This document shows, in pieces, positions 1 through 11,086 of a stretch of DNA of 64,000 bases. Origin of the DNA: Mixophyes australis (taxonomy: Eukaryota > Chordata > Amphibia > Anura > Limnodynastidae). Under the pieces are notes generated by a model. The model was not told the origin of the DNA, did not search any database, and saw only the letters and a list, made by a program, of their open reading frames with translations. The position numbers and the translations under genes were made by a program. How positions within the stretch are numbered: the first letter of the stretch is position 1; each line of letters opens with the position of its first letter. The stretch is from NCBI GenBank assembly GCA_036250195.1, contig JAVHZZ010000005.1:125616098-125680097 (forward strand). Direction: 5' to 3'.

Positions 1-720
1 TTCCTCATAGGGGAGGCGTTTGGGCCTGTTTAAGGGCTCAAAATCAGTCTAGTCTTGGCTTACGTCTGGGGAGGGTGGAAGTTTCAAACCTCTGCACTGT
101 GAGAGCCAATAAACCCTGTACTTTCTCTATAGTTCTGGTTTGGTGTTCATGTGTATTCTGTGTTATGCTGTGGATCATCACAATAAAACTCCTGTTTGAC
201 CCTGAATCAAGACTTTGGCTGGTAACTTGATATTAACCCATTACAAATTGGAGTCAAAAGCTGGATGAAGTTGGGTCTTGCCTTGAAGACTTAGGAGCCA
301 GCATGATGTAGGTGATGCGGCAGTTCTTGGCTCATCTTTATGAGCTGCAAGAACAGGGATTAAAACTGTAGTAGCTCCAACAGACCCAAATGGAGCAGAT
401 AGCAAAATGAACAAAACACCTACTCATGCTTTTCCAGGAGAGAACTGTTCACCAGGAGGAGGTCAGGAGGCTGACAGTTGGAGTAGAAGCTGCCTCCGCT
501 CACGCTTCAATGGATCTTGTAATTTCTAAAATGCGGATTGGCGACATGTTAATGCTTCCCTGTCCACCTTTGAGTGAGGGGCCACAGCTCAGGCTTGACC
601 CAGAGGCTGCTGGGCTGTTTGAGTAGGGCCTCTGCTAACAGGGAGGCTCAGGTAACCTATGTGGCATTCTCCGCTGATGATGCCTGTGATTACGGAAAAG
701 TGAAAGCAAACATATGTGAC
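1..720 (+). mobile_element. Ty3/gypsy retrotransposon remnant (LTR end, primer site, broken gag)
   Basis: The left edge of the window reads like the 3' part of an LTR: AATAAA at about 109-114 and again near 183, then a switch to internal sequence near 235-245. A TGG-type primer-binding site (TGGAGTCAAAAG, 249-260) follows at once. Downstream lies a degenerate gag. The LTR start is outside the window, so its length cannot be measured. The order LTR end, primer site, gag fixes the orientation as forward. The element stops near 720 with no pol visible, so it is 3' truncated. The Ty3/gypsy assignment rests mainly on the gag fragment; the LTR edge is inferred from context. Confidence 0.55.
426..715 (+). 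pseudogene. gypsy Gag fragment, frameshifted
   Basis: Gag is the structural protein that packages retrotransposon RNA. The open stretch 426-626 includes the segment SMDLVISKMRIGD. A second frame from about 628 reads EAQVTYVAFSADDACDY. Both resemble consecutive blocks of vertebrate gypsy Gag, in which a 'KM..gDD.e.fL..FE' block is followed by 'LtGeAq.ay.al...da.dY'. The spacer between them is shortened and the frame changes near 626, so the gene is broken and internally deleted. No zinc knuckle or downstream protease is seen. The match is by eye. Confidence 0.5.
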
Positions 721-1102
721 CGATTATCCATCTACTGTTGATACTAATAGGAATGATGATGTTAGTTTTCATAATATTAACCCCTCGTGCCCCTCTGATC
801 TCAGAGTGGCCAAACAGAAATATTCTGTGCTTAAAAGGGCATTTGAAAACATTATAGCTGTTGGGTGAGAAAAAGTTGTACAGTGAAAAAAAACTCCTGT
901 ACTCTTCATTCATTTTACAAAACAATAGATTATATTGAAATGACAAATATATAAAAACAGAGGGAGGTTATACCACAATTGTCTGTTTCTACCCCTTTAG
1001 AAAACAGGTGTTAACTTTGGCCAACTCAGTTACTTGGGGTAGACACCTGAGATGGCATAAAACTGTGGATAAGATCACAGAAAGGTTTTTTAGACACCAA
1101 GG
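721..1102. other. No gene seen
   Basis: AT-rich sequence with short poly-A and poly-T runs. No open frame of note and no repeat family recognised. Confidence 0.5.
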
Positions 1103-1600
1103 GCCTGATTCATTAAGGAAAGAAAGGCAAAAAAATTAGTATGTTTTCTCTTGGACAAACCGTGTTACAATGTAAGGGTGCATATAGTTTATTATTTTGC
1201 ACATAAGTTAAATCATACTTGCCAACTCTCCCGGAATGTCCGGGAGACTCCCGCATTTAGCGAGAGTCTCACGGACTCCCAGGAGAGTGTGGCAATCTCC
1301 TGGATCTGCCCACTTCTGCCCTCATTTTGTGTCATTACGTCTCGGGGGTGGGGCCAAAATGACGCAATTTTCGGAGCCCCGCCCCCTGCACGCCCACCTT
1401 CCCCGGCAGGCTCCCGGACCACACTTGCCATAAGTTGGCAAGTATGAGTTCCATACTGGCTGTTTTTTTCATGTAGCACACAAATACTTGATAGCTTTAT
1501 TTTTACACTGAAATTTAAAGTTGATCTAGGCCATGCCCTTCCCCAACTATAAATCTAAAGGGTCACTAAATATAAAGTTTGTTCCAGTCATTGCATGCAC
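1103..1600 (+). repeat. Interspersed repeat with CTGATTCATTAAG terminus
   Basis: It starts GGGCCTGATTCATTAAGG and carries blocks that recur in the same order at 24748-25060, 42129-42440 and 42737-42870: a 'gtTACAATG' block, 'AGTTTATTATTTTGCACATAAG' (in two parts of under 20 bases), 'TTCATGTAGCACACAAATAC' and 'CTGAAATTTAAAGTTGATC'. Here it is interrupted by a hAT MITE at 1214-1446. At 42440 the far end reads TTAATGAATCAGACCCC, the inverse of the start, so the full element has terminal inverted repeats and is probably a non-autonomous DNA transposon. Confidence 0.55.
1214..1446. mobile_element. hAT-type MITE, CATACTTGCCAAC family, copy 1
   Basis: It begins CATACTTGCCAACT and ends with the inverse (AGTTGGCAAGTATG). 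The flanks AGTTAAAT (1206-1213) and AGTTCCAT (1447-1454) agree at 6 of 8 positions, a decayed 8-bp target duplication. The interior has paired 'CTCCCGGAATGTCCGGGAGA' type palindromes and a GGGGCCAAAATGACGCAATT block shared with the copy at 23566. It has no coding capacity. Two sister copies have perfect 8-bp duplications, which points to the hAT superfamily. Confidence 0.7.
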
Positions 1601-1971
1601 TTGCTACTCATAAAAAGGATATGTCTGTGTGACAAAGATAAATGCTGGTTAGCCCTATAGCACAGGAAGAATCAGGTTTTAACTGTTATTTACATAAGCA
1701 CATCAGAAATGTATTTCTGTGCTGTTGTTCCTGCCTGTCGGTTGTGTATATATGTGTACACCTACAGAGAGCAGTACTTTACCCCCAAACTAAACCCCTT
1801 ACCACCCCGCTAGTCTCCACCAGCCATGTGTGCTTAGGGGAAGGATGGAGAGAGAATAAAGGAAAGAAGGAGAGAAGGAGGGAGGTGGAGAAAAGGAAGC
1901 ATGGCAAACTGACCCGCTGCAAAGCACATAAGTGGCTATCCCAGGGATATAAATTATGGTGAATTAGGGCT

Positions 1972-2560
1972 ATGGGCAGCACGCTGGTACAGTGGTAGCA
2001 CCGCTGCTTCACAGCACTGGGGTCATGAGTATTATTCCCAACCAGACCTTACTCTGTATAGAGTTTGTATGTTCTCCCTGTATTTCTACTGATATTATAT
2101 ATTCATTTATAAGGCGCCACTGATTTAGTAGTGCCGAATGCAGAAGCAAGCAACAATTAGATGAGGTAATACATATAAGCAGCACAGATGAATGTGAGTA
2201 ATGCTATGGGGACTCACACAGAGTGCAGCAAAATGACAGGACATACGAGGGGGACAGACATGGGACAATAGGTAGACAGGACCCTTGCCTGCGAGAACTT
2301 ACATTTTAGAGAGATGGCAGGTGAAGGAAGAGGGGGTGATGGATAGAATGGTTAGGAGGTGGTAGTAGAAGTGAGCTTGAAAAGCTGAGTTTTAAGTGAG
2401 CATTTGAAGGACTGAAGGTTTTGTACAGATGGATCACAGTGGGGGTTGAGACATAGAGAGCTGTTTTAAGGGGGGGGGGGGGGGGTGAGATAGCACATAA
2501 AAAGTCAAGATAGGCAATAATTTTAAATCTGACCATACACAAACTTACAAATGATAATAG
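1972..2560 (+). repeat. SINE head fragment followed by frog-type LINE/SINE-derived sequence
   Basis: 1987-2080 matches the start of the SINE at 21389 (GGGCAGCACG, then AGCACTGGGGTCATGAGT, then TTTGTATGTTCTCCCTGT). Near 2095 it switches to a different repeat containing 'TTATAAGGCGCCAC', 'AGAACTTACATTTTAGA' and 'GAGTTTTAAGTGAGCATTT'. I know this block as a common amphibian interspersed repeat but cannot name it. A G-tract of 15-16 bases lies at about 2471-2486. No coding frame is supported. Confidence 0.45.
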
Positions 2561-2910
2561 TGCTTTGCTAGTACAATCACAACAATTTACTTAATATTAC
2601 ATATTGTATTAATTAGTCTAGTGATGTCCACTTGGAGACAGGGCCTGATTAAGGGTTCTGGCCGCCCTAGGCTAATACGGCCGCAGCGCCCCCCCCCCTC
2701 CCTCCCTCCCTCCTCCGAATATATAGGTGTATAGGAACTAGAGATGGGCGGGTCCGGTTCTCCGAGAACCGAACCCACCCGAACTTTGGGTATCCGAGTA
2801 CCGAGCTGAGCAGCTCGGTACTCTCCCGCCCATTCCGAATCCAAATCGAGGCCGAACGTCATTGTGACGGTGTCGGATCTCGGGACTCGGTTCTCGCGAT
2901 ACTTCAACTT

Positions 2911-2918
2911 TATAAATA
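2911..2918 (+). promoter_or_regulatory. TATA box of hAT-A
   Basis: TATAAATA lies about 170 bp inside the left end. It is preceded by TCTCGCGATAC and followed by CGCCATTTGAC about 25-30 bp on. hAT-B has the same arrangement (TCTCGCGATACTCGG, TATAAATT, GCCGCCATCTTC), so the block is conserved between the two elements and probably drives the transposase. Confidence 0.6.
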
Positions 2919-3088
2919 CACGCCTCCACAGCAATCCATCGCCATTTGACAGAGGGAGAGAGCAGGGTGTAGTCATAGGCTAATTAGAGCAGGGACAGAG
3001 AATACAATATTGTTCTTGCAATTGCTCTAACCAAAATCGCTAGTGCAGAGAGGAGGATAGAGGTTTATTATTTTTTCTTCATATTTGG

Positions 3089-5099
3089 CACTCCCCAGCG
3101 CTTTTGGGGTGTCCCCCATAATTGTGCATTAATATTTCTGGCTGTCAAAAGTCATATCTGTCAGCAGTATCTACTAAATAATTTGTAGCACACCTCAGTG
3201 CTTTTGGGGTGTCCTCCCTAATTGTGCATTAATATTTCTGGCTGTCAAAAGTCATATCTGTCAGCAGTATCTACTAAATAATTTTTAGCACTCCTCAGTG
3301 TTTTTGGGGTGTCCTCCCTAATTGTGCATTAATATTTCTGGCTGTCAAAAGTCATATCTGTCAGCAGTATCTACTAAATAATTTTTAGCACTCCTCAGTG
3401 TTTTTGGGGTGTCCTCCCTAATTGTGCATTAATATTTCTGGCTGTCAAAAGTCATATCTGTCAGCAGTATCTACTAAATAATTTTTAGCACTCCTCAGTG
3501 TTTTTGGGGTGTCCTCCCTAATTGTGCATTAATATTTCTGGCTGTCAAAAGTCATATCTGTCAGCAGTATCTACTAAATAATTTTTAGCACTCCTCAGTG
3601 TTTTTGGGGTGTCCTCCCTAATTGTGCATTAATATTTCTGGCTGTCAAAAGTCATATCTGTCAGCAGTATCTACTAAATAATTTTTAGCACTCCTCAGTG
3701 TTTTTGGGGTGTCCTCCCTAATTGTGCATTAATATTTCTGGCTGTCAAAAGTCATATCTGTCAGCAGTATCTACTAAATAATTTTTAGCACTCCTCAGTG
3801 TTTTTGGGGTGTCCTCCCTAATTGTGCATTAATATTTCTGGCTGTCAAAAGTCATATCTGTCAGCAGTATCTACTAAATAATTTTTAGCACTCCTCAGTG
3901 TTTTTGGGGTGTCCTCCCTAATTGTGCATTAATATTTCTGGCTGTCAAAAGTCATATCTGTCAGCAGTATCTACTAAATAATTTTTAGCACTCCTCAGTG
4001 TTTTTGGGGTGTCCTCCCTAATTGTGCATTAATATTTCTGGCTGTCAAAAGTCATATCTGTCAGCAGTATCTACTAAATAATTTTTAGCACTCCTCAGTG
4101 TTTTTGGGGTGTCCTCCCTAATTGTGCATTAATATTTCTGGCTGTCAAAAGTCATATCTGTCAGCAGTATCTACTAAATAATTTTTAGCACTCCTCAGTG
4201 TTTTTGGGGTGTCCTCCCTAATTGTGCATTAATATTTCTGGCTGTCAAAAGTCATATCTGTCAGCAGTATCTACTAAATAATTTGTAGCACTCCTCAGTG
4301 CTTTTGGGGTGTCCTCCCTAATTGTGCATTAATATTTCTGGCTGTCAAAAGTCATATCTGTCAGCAGTATCTACTAAATAATTTTTAGCACTCCTCAGTG
4401 TTTTTGGGGTGTCCTCCCTAATTGTGCATTAATATTTCTGGCTGTCAAAAGTCATATCTGTCAGCAGTATCTACTAAATAATTTTTAGCACTCCTCAGTG
4501 TTTTTGGGGTGTCCTCCCTAATTGTGCATTAATATTTCTGTCTGTCAAAAGTCATATCTGTCAGCAGTATCTACTAAATAATTTTTAGCACTCCTCAGTG
4601 TTTTTGGGGTGTCCTCCCTAATTGTGCATTAATATTTCTGGCTGTCAAAAGTCATATCTGTCAGCAGTATCTACTAAATAATTTTTAGCACTCCTCAGTG
4701 TTTTTGGGGTGTCCTCCCTAATTGTGCATTAATATTTCTGGCTGTCAAAAGTCATATCTGTCAGCAGTATCTACTAAATAATTTTTAGCACTCCTCAGTG
4801 TTTTTGGGGTGTCCTCCCTAATTGTGCATTAATATTTCTGGCTGTCAAAAGTCATATCTGTCAGCAGTATCTACTAAATAATTTTTAGCACTCCTCAGTG
4901 CTTTTGGGGTGTCCTCCCTAATTGTGCATTAATATTTCTGGCTGTCAAAAGTCATAACTGTCAGCAGTATCTACTAAATAATTTTTAGCACTCCTCAGTG
5001 TTTTTGGGGTGTCCTCCCTAATTGTGCATTAATATTTCTGGCTGTCAAAAGTCATAACTGTCAGCAGAATCTACTAAATAATTTTTAGCACTCCCCAGT
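3089..5099 (+). repeat. 100-bp minisatellite, 20 copies, inside hAT-A
   Basis: The marker TTTTGGGGTGTCC recurs every 100 bp from 3101 to 5001. Units are nearly identical; variation is limited to a few positions, such as C or T before TTTTGGGG, ATTTGTAG or ATTTTTAG, and CATATCTG or CATAACTG near the right end. The array sits between the promoter and the transposase start, so it would form a long 5' leader in the transcript. It has no conserved coding frame. Confidence 0.97.
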
Positions 5100-5113
5100 G
5101 GTTTGCGCTCAGA

Positions 5114-8107
5114 ATGGATTCAAAGCAGTCCACATATGATCTAAATGAGCAACCAGGTTCTGTCACCAGTCCTGATGTTAGTGTTCCCAGTACGTCATCT
5201 GGCCAAGGCGATGTCAAACAACAGAGTGTTTTCAAATTAGTGCAAAAAAAAAATAAAAAATAAAAATTTACTGTATTGAAGCGAAAAAGAAGTGTAACTG
5301 AGCAAAAGTTAAGTGACGATAAAAAAAAAATTGCAAGCATGCCATTCTACACACGCAGTGGCAAAGAGAGAATGAGGCCTTCACCTTTGGCTATTAGTGG
5401 CAGATCCCAAAAAGTTACCCAGCCTACAATTGGTGCACAACTACTGTTACGCGTCAAAGCTGAGCTGCAAGATAACAGTGAGGCATTACAGGAGAATATT
5501 TGCTCTGATTCACAAATGACAACAATCCCTGTGGAGAGTCCATCCAACAGTGGGATGTCTAATCGTGAGCATTCTGCTGATGTGTGCCTTAATAGCCCGA
5601 GTGTAGCCGGTGATACCCAAATTGAGGATGCCACTTTGGAATTAGAAGAGGATGAGGGGGAGATTTGTGTAGGCGACGAGGGCGCTAATGAGGATGTTGA
5701 TGAGGATGAGGTTGTTTGTGTAAGTCCTGCACCAGTGGCAGCAGTTCTGGCACGTGACAAGAAAAAGGCCATTGTCATGCCTGGGCATAAAACAAAAAAA
5801 TCCACTTCTTATGTGTGGAATTATTTCTACCCAAATCCAGACAACAATTGTATAGCCATTTGTAGTGTATGTGAAGCCACAGTCAGTCGAGGGAGGGACC
5901 TTAACCATCTTGGAACCTCGTCTATGTTACGCCATTTAACGAGAGTTCATGGCAAAGTGTTGGGAAAAGCTGAAAGTTCTTCCCAAAAGAATACAAGCAC
6001 TCCCTCATCAGCTAAGACCCTCCGCTCACCGACATACCGACGGCTACAAAATACACCCACCACACCATCCTCATCAATATCCTCAGTAGCGCTCGGAGTT
6101 AGCCCGGCATCCCACTTAAGGCTGGATGACTCCGGCACTATTATTGATTCCTCTGAAGAAAGCGTTAGTCCTGCTGCTGCTGTTGCTGCTGCTGGGGGTG
6201 AATCGTCATCCCAGAGGCAGGTGAATAAAATGAGCAGTCCTACATTTCAGCAATTAACTGTGAAACAATCATTTGCGAGGGGAAGCAAATATGACAGCAG
6301 TCACCCAGTCGCCAAGCGAATCACAGACGCCATGGCTGCAATGTTAGTGTTAGATCTGCGTCCAATCTCCACAATAAACGCAGCTGGTTTTTCACAGTTA
6401 ATTGAGGTTTTGTGTCCGCGTTACAGAATTCCATCGCGACACCATTTCTCCCGTAAAGCTATTCCACAACTATACCAAAAAGTGTGTAAAAATGTAGAGA
6501 TTGCGCTGAAAAATGCCATTCTGCCCACTGTTCACTTAACCACAGATATGTGGACAAGTGGAAGTGGCCAAACCAAAGACTATATGACTGTGACAGCCCA
6601 CTGGGTTGGTCATTCACCTTCACCAGCAGGAACAGCAGCAGCATGTACACCACTACGTAACATTTGTCACAGGCAGGCCACTCTTTGTATCACCGGCTTC
6701 ACTAACAGGCATACGGCTGACAATTTGTTACGCAAACTGAGAGATGTGATTGATGCATGGCTTATACCACTCGGACTCTCCCCAGGGTATGTCATTTCAG
6801 ATAACGCCAACAATATAGTGCGAGCATTACAGCTGGGTGATTTCCAACATATTCCCTGTTTTGCTCACACCATCAACTTGGTGGTGCAGAGCTTCCTACG
6901 AAATAACCGTGAGGTGCAGGAGATGCTTTCGGTGGCCCGTAAAATTTCAGGCCATTTCAGGCATTCAGCCACAGCATGTAGGAGATTACAGCAGCTCCAA
7001 GAGCAGTTTAACTTGCCCTGCCACCAACTTAAGCAAGAGGTGGTAACTCGGTGGAATTCCACCCTGTACATGCTTCAGAGGATGGAGGAACAGCGCAAAG
7101 CCATCCAAGCATATTGCACAAGTCATGACATTGGGAAAGGAGGGGGGATGTATTTCACTCTTGCACAGTGGGGAATCCTTTCAGTGCTGTGCAAGGTGCT
7201 GAAACCATTTGAAGTTGTGACATGTGAGGTCAGTGCAGACTCTGCTAGTTTGAGCCAAGTCATTCCTTTAATTAGACTATTGGAAAAGCAGCTTGAGAAA
7301 ATGAAGGAGGAGCTGAAAGCAAGCAATTCAGCAAAGTATGTTGGCCTTGTCGATCAAGTACTTAATTCGCTTCACAATGATCCTCGAGTTATTAAGATCT
7401 TGAACTCGGATCAGTACGTTTTGGCCACTGTGCTTGATCCAAGGTTTAAAACCTACATTGAGTCTTTACTTGTAAATGAGCGAGATGTGAACTTTTGCAA
7501 GGAGCTATTGCTCAGCAAGTTGGCCGCTGAACTGGGCCTCGGCTTGACGACGTGTCCTCCTTCACTTTCTCAAGCTGTTGCTCGTAAAAAATTAAATTTC
7601 CAAAAAAGAAGCAGGGAAGACACAGGGGGCAGACCAGAACAATTTAACATCTGGGCTGGTTTGAAGGATTTTTCAAAAAAATGTGTCACTTTGCCCATAA
7701 CTCCATCCAATATGAGTATAAACATGCAAAGGATGGTGGAGGATTACTTTCAAGAGGTAGTTGATATGGAAATGTCAGACAGTCCCTTTCCTTACTGGGA
7801 AGAAAAGCAGGCCATTTGGAAACCCATGTACAAACTTGCTTTGCAATACCTAAGCTGCCCACCCTCCAGTGTGTACTCTGAACGAGTGTTCAGCACAGCA
7901 GGGAACTTAGTCAGTGATCGCCGTAGAAGGTTACTTCCCAAAAATGTGGAGAAAATGATGTTTATAAAAATGAACTACATCTTCCACGAGGAAGGCCTTC
8001 ACCATCCAAGACATCCAAGCACTGACTGTTCTCTAATGGCGGATTCAAGCGGCGATGAATTGATAGTCTGTGATGATGACGTACACACTGATGAGGGTGA
8101 GGATTAA
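5114..8107 (+). pseudogene. hAT transposase, BED finger type, one in-frame stop near the N-terminus
   Basis: It would cut and paste the element by binding its ends in the nucleus. The first ATG (5114) opens MDSKQSTYDLNEQPG, which aligns with the start of the hAT-B protein (METKN). In the same frame a TAA at 5261-5263 lies in an A-rich run; after it the frame is open for about 940 codons to 8107. Features in order: Lys/Arg-rich segment, acidic stretch, BED zinc finger (nt 5805-5955, CSVC then HLGTSSMLRHL), RNase H-like core (HLTTDMWTSGSGQTKDYM near 6535; ISDNANNIVRAL near 6795) and C-terminal hAT dimerisation block (YLSCPPSSVYSERVFSTAGN, nt 7845-7905). The first ATG after the stop is 5341 (MPFYTRSG); initiation there would keep the finger and catalytic core. 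Apart from the stop the gene looks intact. Confidence 0.93.
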
Positions 8108-8270
8108 GCTGAAGATGATGCCGATAACATCTTTTTAAAACTTTCTATGTAAGTGTAGGGTGCAATCTACCCCAAAGAGAAAAGGGACTTGTGGCATTTC
8201 CATATCACATACCATCTTGAAAGGCTGCTGTTAGGGCAATTTATCCTTAAGGGTAGGGTGTCATAGACAG

Positions 8271-8612
8271 AGTGACCCTAAACTGGCTTTGTCCATTTTT
8301 CATAATATTGTACAGTCTATAATGGCTGAATTTTTGGGTATTTTATACAAGTGGAGGGGGGCCTAGAGAGACAGAAACCAAACTGGCTTTTTCCATGTCA
8401 ATTAATATTGTACAGTCTATAATGGCTGAATTTTTTGGTATTTTATACAAGTGGAGGGGGGCCTAGAGAGACAGAGTGACCCCAAACTGTCTTTCTCCAT
8501 GTCAATTAATATTGTACAGTCTATAATGGCTGAATTTTTTAGTATTTTATACAAGTGGAGGGGTGCCTTGAGAGACAGAAACCAAACTGGCTTTTTCCAT
8601 TTCTTTACATAT
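8271..8612 (+). repeat. Three-copy ~100-bp tandem repeat in hAT-A 3' region
   Basis: TACAGTCTATAATGGCTGAA recurs at about 8311, 8411 and 8515, each followed by TATTTTATACAAGTGGAGGG. Units differ by small indels and substitutions. This is a second tandem array in the same transposon, unrelated in sequence to the 5' array. Confidence 0.85.
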
Positions 8613-8849
8613 TTAACTATAAGTGTAGGGTGTAATATACATTCAAAGACGATGGCTGCATTGCCAATATGCATAGATGGAGAGGAAGACAATCTGTTTT
8701 GTGTGTAGAATAGGCCTACCAACGAAGAATTAAACTGTTTTTTTGGATGATTTATTACCTCAACAATTAGATTACTTGTCTCTAAAACAGTTGGAGCACT
8801 AAATTGGGTTAATTTAGGCCCAAAAACATGGATTTTCCCAAAAAATAGC

Positions 8850-8972
8850 AAAACAAAACCAAACAAAACCAAAACCAAAACCAAAACACGCAATGGCGGT
8901 TTTGCAAAACCAAAACCAAAACCAAAACACGACGGTAATCCAGATCCAAAACCGAATCCAAAACCAAAACAC
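8850..8972 (+). repeat. AACCAAAACC-rich subterminal repeats of hAT-A
   Basis: Clusters of AAAACCAAAACC occur just inside the right terminus, broken by CACG and GGCGGTTTTGC. Subterminal short repeats are typical transposase-binding regions in hAT elements; binding is inferred here. Confidence 0.6.
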
Positions 8973-9001
8973 GGGGGTCAGTGACCATCTCTAATAGGAA
9001 C

Positions 9002-10262
9002 ACTCCTGAATATGAATGTTCAGGTGTATTCTCCAGCATTCAAATTTAGACAGATTGTGCCATTGTCTCTTACCTGTTCTTGCTCTTCTCTCTTGCAACT
9101 TTGTTATCCTCTCGCTGGCTTCTGGAAAGTTGGCGTCCTGTTTTGAAAATGCAAAAATGTATTATAATGCAAACCCTGAATGATTAGGCCCTTTAGTTAA
9201 AACAAAACACTCCATTATGGCCAAATAAAAGTACCCCATTGGACAGGCATATATAAGCAATATCTAAATATTTGTTGTCAATCAAATACAAACCTCTACC
9301 AGCCCCATCTCACAAATATTTAGTATTCTAGTGATTGCTGAGACCACCCATGTGACCACCACACAATCATGAGATTCTGCCCCCCAAAGCTGCTGTATTT
9401 TTTAAATACCCCCTGCAGCCATTTTCCTTAACCATAACACCCCCACAGCCATTTTCCTTAACCCCTGCTGCAGCCATTTTCTTTACCTCCCACCCTGCAT
9501 CCATCCCCCTTGCAGCTATTTTCCTTACCTCCACTCTGCTAGCTAGCTATCCCCCCCCCGTCACATCAAAACTCCCCCAGTCACATATATCAGCCCCCCT
9601 CCTCTGCCCTCCTTCATACATATCAACCTCTCTCCCTCCCTATAGATTTTCATGGCAGCTCCCCCCTCCCACCCTATAGATTTGTATGACAGTCCCCCTC
9701 TCCCTCCCTATACATATGCATGACAGTCCCCCCTCTCCCTCCCTATAGATATGCAGGGTAGTCCCCCCCTCCCTATAGATATGCAGGGTAGTTCCCCCCC
9801 CTCTCTATAGATATGCAGTGTAGTTCCCCCCCTCCCTATAGATATGCAGGGTAGTTCCCCCCCTCCCTATAGATATGCAGGGCAGTTCCCCCCCCCCCTT
9901 CCTATAGATATGCAGGGCAGTTCCCCCCCCCCCCTCCCTATAGATATAGATATGCAGGGCAGTTCCCCCCCTCCCTATAGATATGCAGGGCAGTTCCTCC
10001 CCTCCCTATAGATATGCAGGGCAGTTCCCCCCCCCCTCCCTATAGATATGCAGGGCAGTTCCCCCCCTCCCTATAGATATGCAGGGCATTTCCCCCCCTC
10101 CCTATAGATATGCAGGGCATTTCCCCCCCTCCCTATAGGTATGCAGGGCATTTCCCCCCCCCTCCCTATAGATATGCAGGGCAGTTCCCCCCCTCCCTAT
10201 AGATATGCAGGGCAGTTCCCCCCCTCCCTATAGATATGCAGGGCAGTTCCCCCCTTCAATTA
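9002..10262 (+). repeat. C-rich minisatellites of the outer hAT-like element
   Basis: From 9412 to 9535 'GCAGCCATTTTCCTTAACC' type units repeat. From about 9640 to 10255 a 30-36-bp unit built on TCCCTATAGATATGCAGGGCAG followed by a C-tract repeats about 18 times. Unit length varies mainly through the C-run. Early units differ (TTTTCATGGCAG, TTGTATGACAG) and later ones are homogeneous. Confidence 0.9.
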
Positions 10263-10542
10263 CCTGTAGTTGTGCCAGCGTCGCTCCTCTCCTCAGATCA
10301 GCAGATAGGAAGTGAAGACGTCCTGCTTCCTGTCTGCTGCACAGCAACAGGCAGCCTGGCGATTGGCTGTGTGTTGCTAACCACTGACCACCATTGCTTT
10401 TGATTGTCGAGCCCTCCACCCCCCCGCGGCGACCCCCCTCCCCCACCCCGAAAAAAATACCCACAGCGCCGCGCCCCCCGGGACCCAGCGCCCCAGGCTG
10501 CAGCCTGGTCAGCCTAGTGGTTGATCAGGCCCTGCTTGGAGA

Positions 10543-10798
10543 TGAATCCATGCATTATGGCAAATGAAAATAAATACTAATCCATCCATCACACAGATTT
10601 ACAATACCAATTTTTCTTCTGCACAGTAAGTTATTTCTTGAATATTAAATGCATATATCTCCTCAAACATATATGACGTCTTTCAGAAAATTATATAACA
10701 CCAAAATATCCTTTAGCATACAAAGACACTCTCAAAATACTGTGTTATATCGCTCTCTTACCAGCATGCAATCAGCTTTCAACATCCTGTGTTACAAG
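10543..10798. other. No gene seen
   Basis: AT-rich spacer between the outer hAT-like element and the next MITE. A short open frame covers it but its content is low-complexity and continues into the MITE. Confidence 0.5.
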
Positions 10799-10806
10799 GT
10801 ATATAT

Positions 10807-11078
10807 CATACTTGCCAAATTTGGCAAGAGGTACTCCGGGAGATTGGGGGAAGGTGGGTTTGTTGGGGGCGGGGCCCGGTGGGCGTGTCATTCAGGCATG
10901 CCCCCTAAACGGCTTTCACACTTTCTGGCCAATTACAACAGGGGCAGGGCCACGATGACATATAATTTGCAGAATAAGCCCCGCTTACGGCACCTTAATA
11001 TAGAATTATTTAATAACCAGGAGGTAGTCCTGCTCTCCCGGGAGTCTCCCGGAAATTCCGTGAGAGTAGGCAACTATG
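10807..11078. mobile_element. hAT-type MITE, CATACTTGCC family, copy 2
   Basis: The ends are CATACTTGCC and GTAGGCAACTATG, with a perfect 8-bp duplication GTATATAT (10799-10806 and 11079-11086). The interior has CTCCCGGGAGTCTCCCGG palindromes and GGGCGGGGCC blocks as in its relatives. Non-coding. Confidence 0.8.
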
Positions 11079-11086
11079 GTATATAT

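Larger units (their letters stand above)
2739..8993 (+). mobile_element. hAT transposon (hAT-A) with BED-finger transposase
   Basis: The termini are TAGAGATGG and its inverse CCATCTCTA. The octamer ATAGGAAC is duplicated exactly at 2731-2738 and 8994-9001. The 6,255-bp element has, in order: a GC-rich 5' end with ACCGAACCC-type motifs, a TATA box, a 20-copy minisatellite, the transposase, a three-copy ~100-bp 3' repeat and a 3' end rich in AACCAAAACC motifs. It lies within another hAT-like element, so it jumped in later. Gene family and duplication length agree on hAT. Confidence 0.92.
2639..10534. mobile_element. Outer hAT-like element, split by hAT-A
   Basis: The left terminus reads CAGGGCCTGATTAAGG and the right terminus is its inverse (…GATCAGGCCCTG), giving a terminal inverted repeat starting CAGGGCCTGAT. 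The octamer CTTGGAGA occurs exactly on both sides (2631-2638 and 10535-10542). An 8-bp duplication with CAGG termini fits the hAT superfamily. After subtracting the insertion 2739-8993 plus its duplication, about 1.6 kb remains. That remainder codes for nothing recognisable and is dominated by C-rich minisatellites, so this is a non-autonomous element. Confidence 0.85.

Noticed and set aside
1236..1479. Open frames on both strands near 1.2-1.5 kb
   Set aside because: They coincide with the palindromic hAT MITE at 1214-1446.
3089..5099. Regular direct repeats resembling a CRISPR array
   Set aside because: The 100-bp units are contiguous and nearly identical over their full length, with no unique spacers, and they lie inside a eukaryotic transposon.
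5347..5805. 152-codon minus-strand frame opposite the hAT-A transposase
   Set aside because: Shadow of the sense gene with Ser-rich low-complexity content; no independent support.
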